From: Levilactobacillus enshiensis
Lineage (GTDB): Bacteria; Bacillota; Bacilli; Lactobacillales; Lactobacillaceae
Length of the DNA: 64,000 nt
Assembly (NCBI RefSeq): GCF_007115095.1
Contig: NZ_SULH01000008.1
Location: 62,001-126,000, forward strand
Direction of reading: 5' to 3'
This document shows, piece after piece, positions 63,773 through 64,000 of this stretch. The position numbers and the translations under genes were made by a program. How positions within the stretch are numbered: the first letter of the stretch is position 1; every line of letters begins with the position of its first letter. Below the pieces are notes generated by a model. It saw only the letters and a list, made by a program, of their open reading frames with translations, made no database searches and had not been told where the DNA came from.

Positions 63773-64000
63773 CTAATCCCACATACTCTTACTTGGCTTG
63801 CTGTTCTGCTTGTTACGTTCTTCGGCAGCAGTCTTACCAGCAGAAGCTGATACGGAAGAACCAGCGGCACCAGGTACGTTAGCTGAATCTGCCAGCTTCT
63901 TATCGACGCCAGACTTAACACTTTCACGATAGACATCAGAAATAGCTTGGTAGGTGTCGTCTAAGTTCTTTGTATCTGATAATGCTGGTTCAAATACTTT
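63773..64000 (-). CDS. Phage scaffold protein, C-terminal part (cut by the window end)
   Basis: The open frame ends at 63773 and reads back past the window end; 75 residues are visible. It holds LDDTYQAISDVYRESVKSGV, then an Ala/Ser/Gly-rich linker and SKPSKSMWD at the end, typical of DUF4355-type phage scaffold proteins. It sits before the decoration and capsid genes, which supports the call. The start is not in the window. Confidence 0.7.
   Translation of the reverse strand, partial: KVFEPALSDTKNLDDTYQAISDVYRESVKSGVDKKLADSANVPGAAGSSVSASAGKTAAEERNKQNSKPSKSMWD

Larger units (their letters stand above)
45440..64000. mobile_element. Prophage 2, siphovirus late region (continues past the window)
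   Basis: From the repeat cluster near 45500 all genes are minus strand and follow the order of a siphophage late operon read from high to low coordinates: scaffold, decoration, capsid, connectors, tail completion, tail tube, tail chaperones, tape measure, distal tail, tail-associated protein, fibre, XkdX, holin, endolysin. No damage is visible. Terminase, portal and the early genes must lie beyond 64000. The exact left boundary is not known; only one end is visible. Confidence 0.85.

Noticed and set aside
63754-63936. Minus-strand 60-codon frame next to the window end
   Set aside because: It lies in another frame over the scaffold gene, whose frame gives a sensible protein end and continues to the window edge.

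Overview
The window looks like a Lactobacillaceae chromosome, most likely Levilactobacillus or a close relative. This rests on the EF-Tu, trigger factor and ClpX sequences, frequent TTG/GTG starts with strong AGGAGG sites, the comEA-comEB-comEC-holA cluster, and RNase J next to rpsO. The genus is my inference; no database was searched.

Layout. (1) 1-3031: ndk with a clear promoter, a 53-aa small protein, then two AT-rich plus-strand genes: a SAP-MuF hybrid and a lipoprotein. (2) 3032-15276: prophage 1, a badly deleted remnant. It is bounded by a 16-bp direct repeat whose right copy is the 3' end of tRNA-Ser(CGA). It keeps endolysin, holin, small membrane proteins, XkdX, tail remnants, scaffold, a MuF protein with a JAB-like C-terminus, portal, large terminase, a small terminase gene interrupted by TAG, and a two-gene RexA/RexB-like module. 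Two deletion junctions can be read directly, one of which fuses the major capsid N-terminus in frame to a baseplate J protein. (3) 15264-17020: tRNA-Ser, a lone TIR-like gene, small genes, and a palindrome-controlled short transcript. (4) 17093-45362: the core block: an MFS transporter, apt-recJ-lapA-rnz, two small secreted or cytosolic genes, obgE, uvrC, a MazG-like gene with ysxC, clpX, tig, tuf, a TPR protein, RNase J, rpsO, rpsT, holA-comEC-comEB-comEA, a SepM-like protease, coaD, rsmD, ylbG and ftsW. (5) about 45440-64000: prophage 2, a seemingly intact siphovirus late region read on the minus strand. It runs from scaffold (cut by the window end) through capsid, connectors, tail tube, tail chaperones, tape measure, distal tail, tail-associated protein, fibre and XkdX to holin and endolysin. 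Its early and lysogeny genes lie beyond the window.

How it fits together. The core genes cover nucleotide salvage, DNA repair and uptake, RNA processing, protein folding and turnover, translation and cell division. The two prophages flank the core block in the same orientation and carry closely related endolysins. Prophage 2 shows two recoding signals: a T TTT TTT heptamer for a -1 tail chaperone fusion, and a +1-frame Ig-like extension of the tail tube. It also has a second tail-tube-like domain fused to its fibre gene. The most interesting candidates for undescribed systems are the RexAB-like pair, the MuF-JAB toxin/immunity candidate, the free-standing SAP-MuF protein and the tail-tube/fibre fusion with an internal ribosome binding site.
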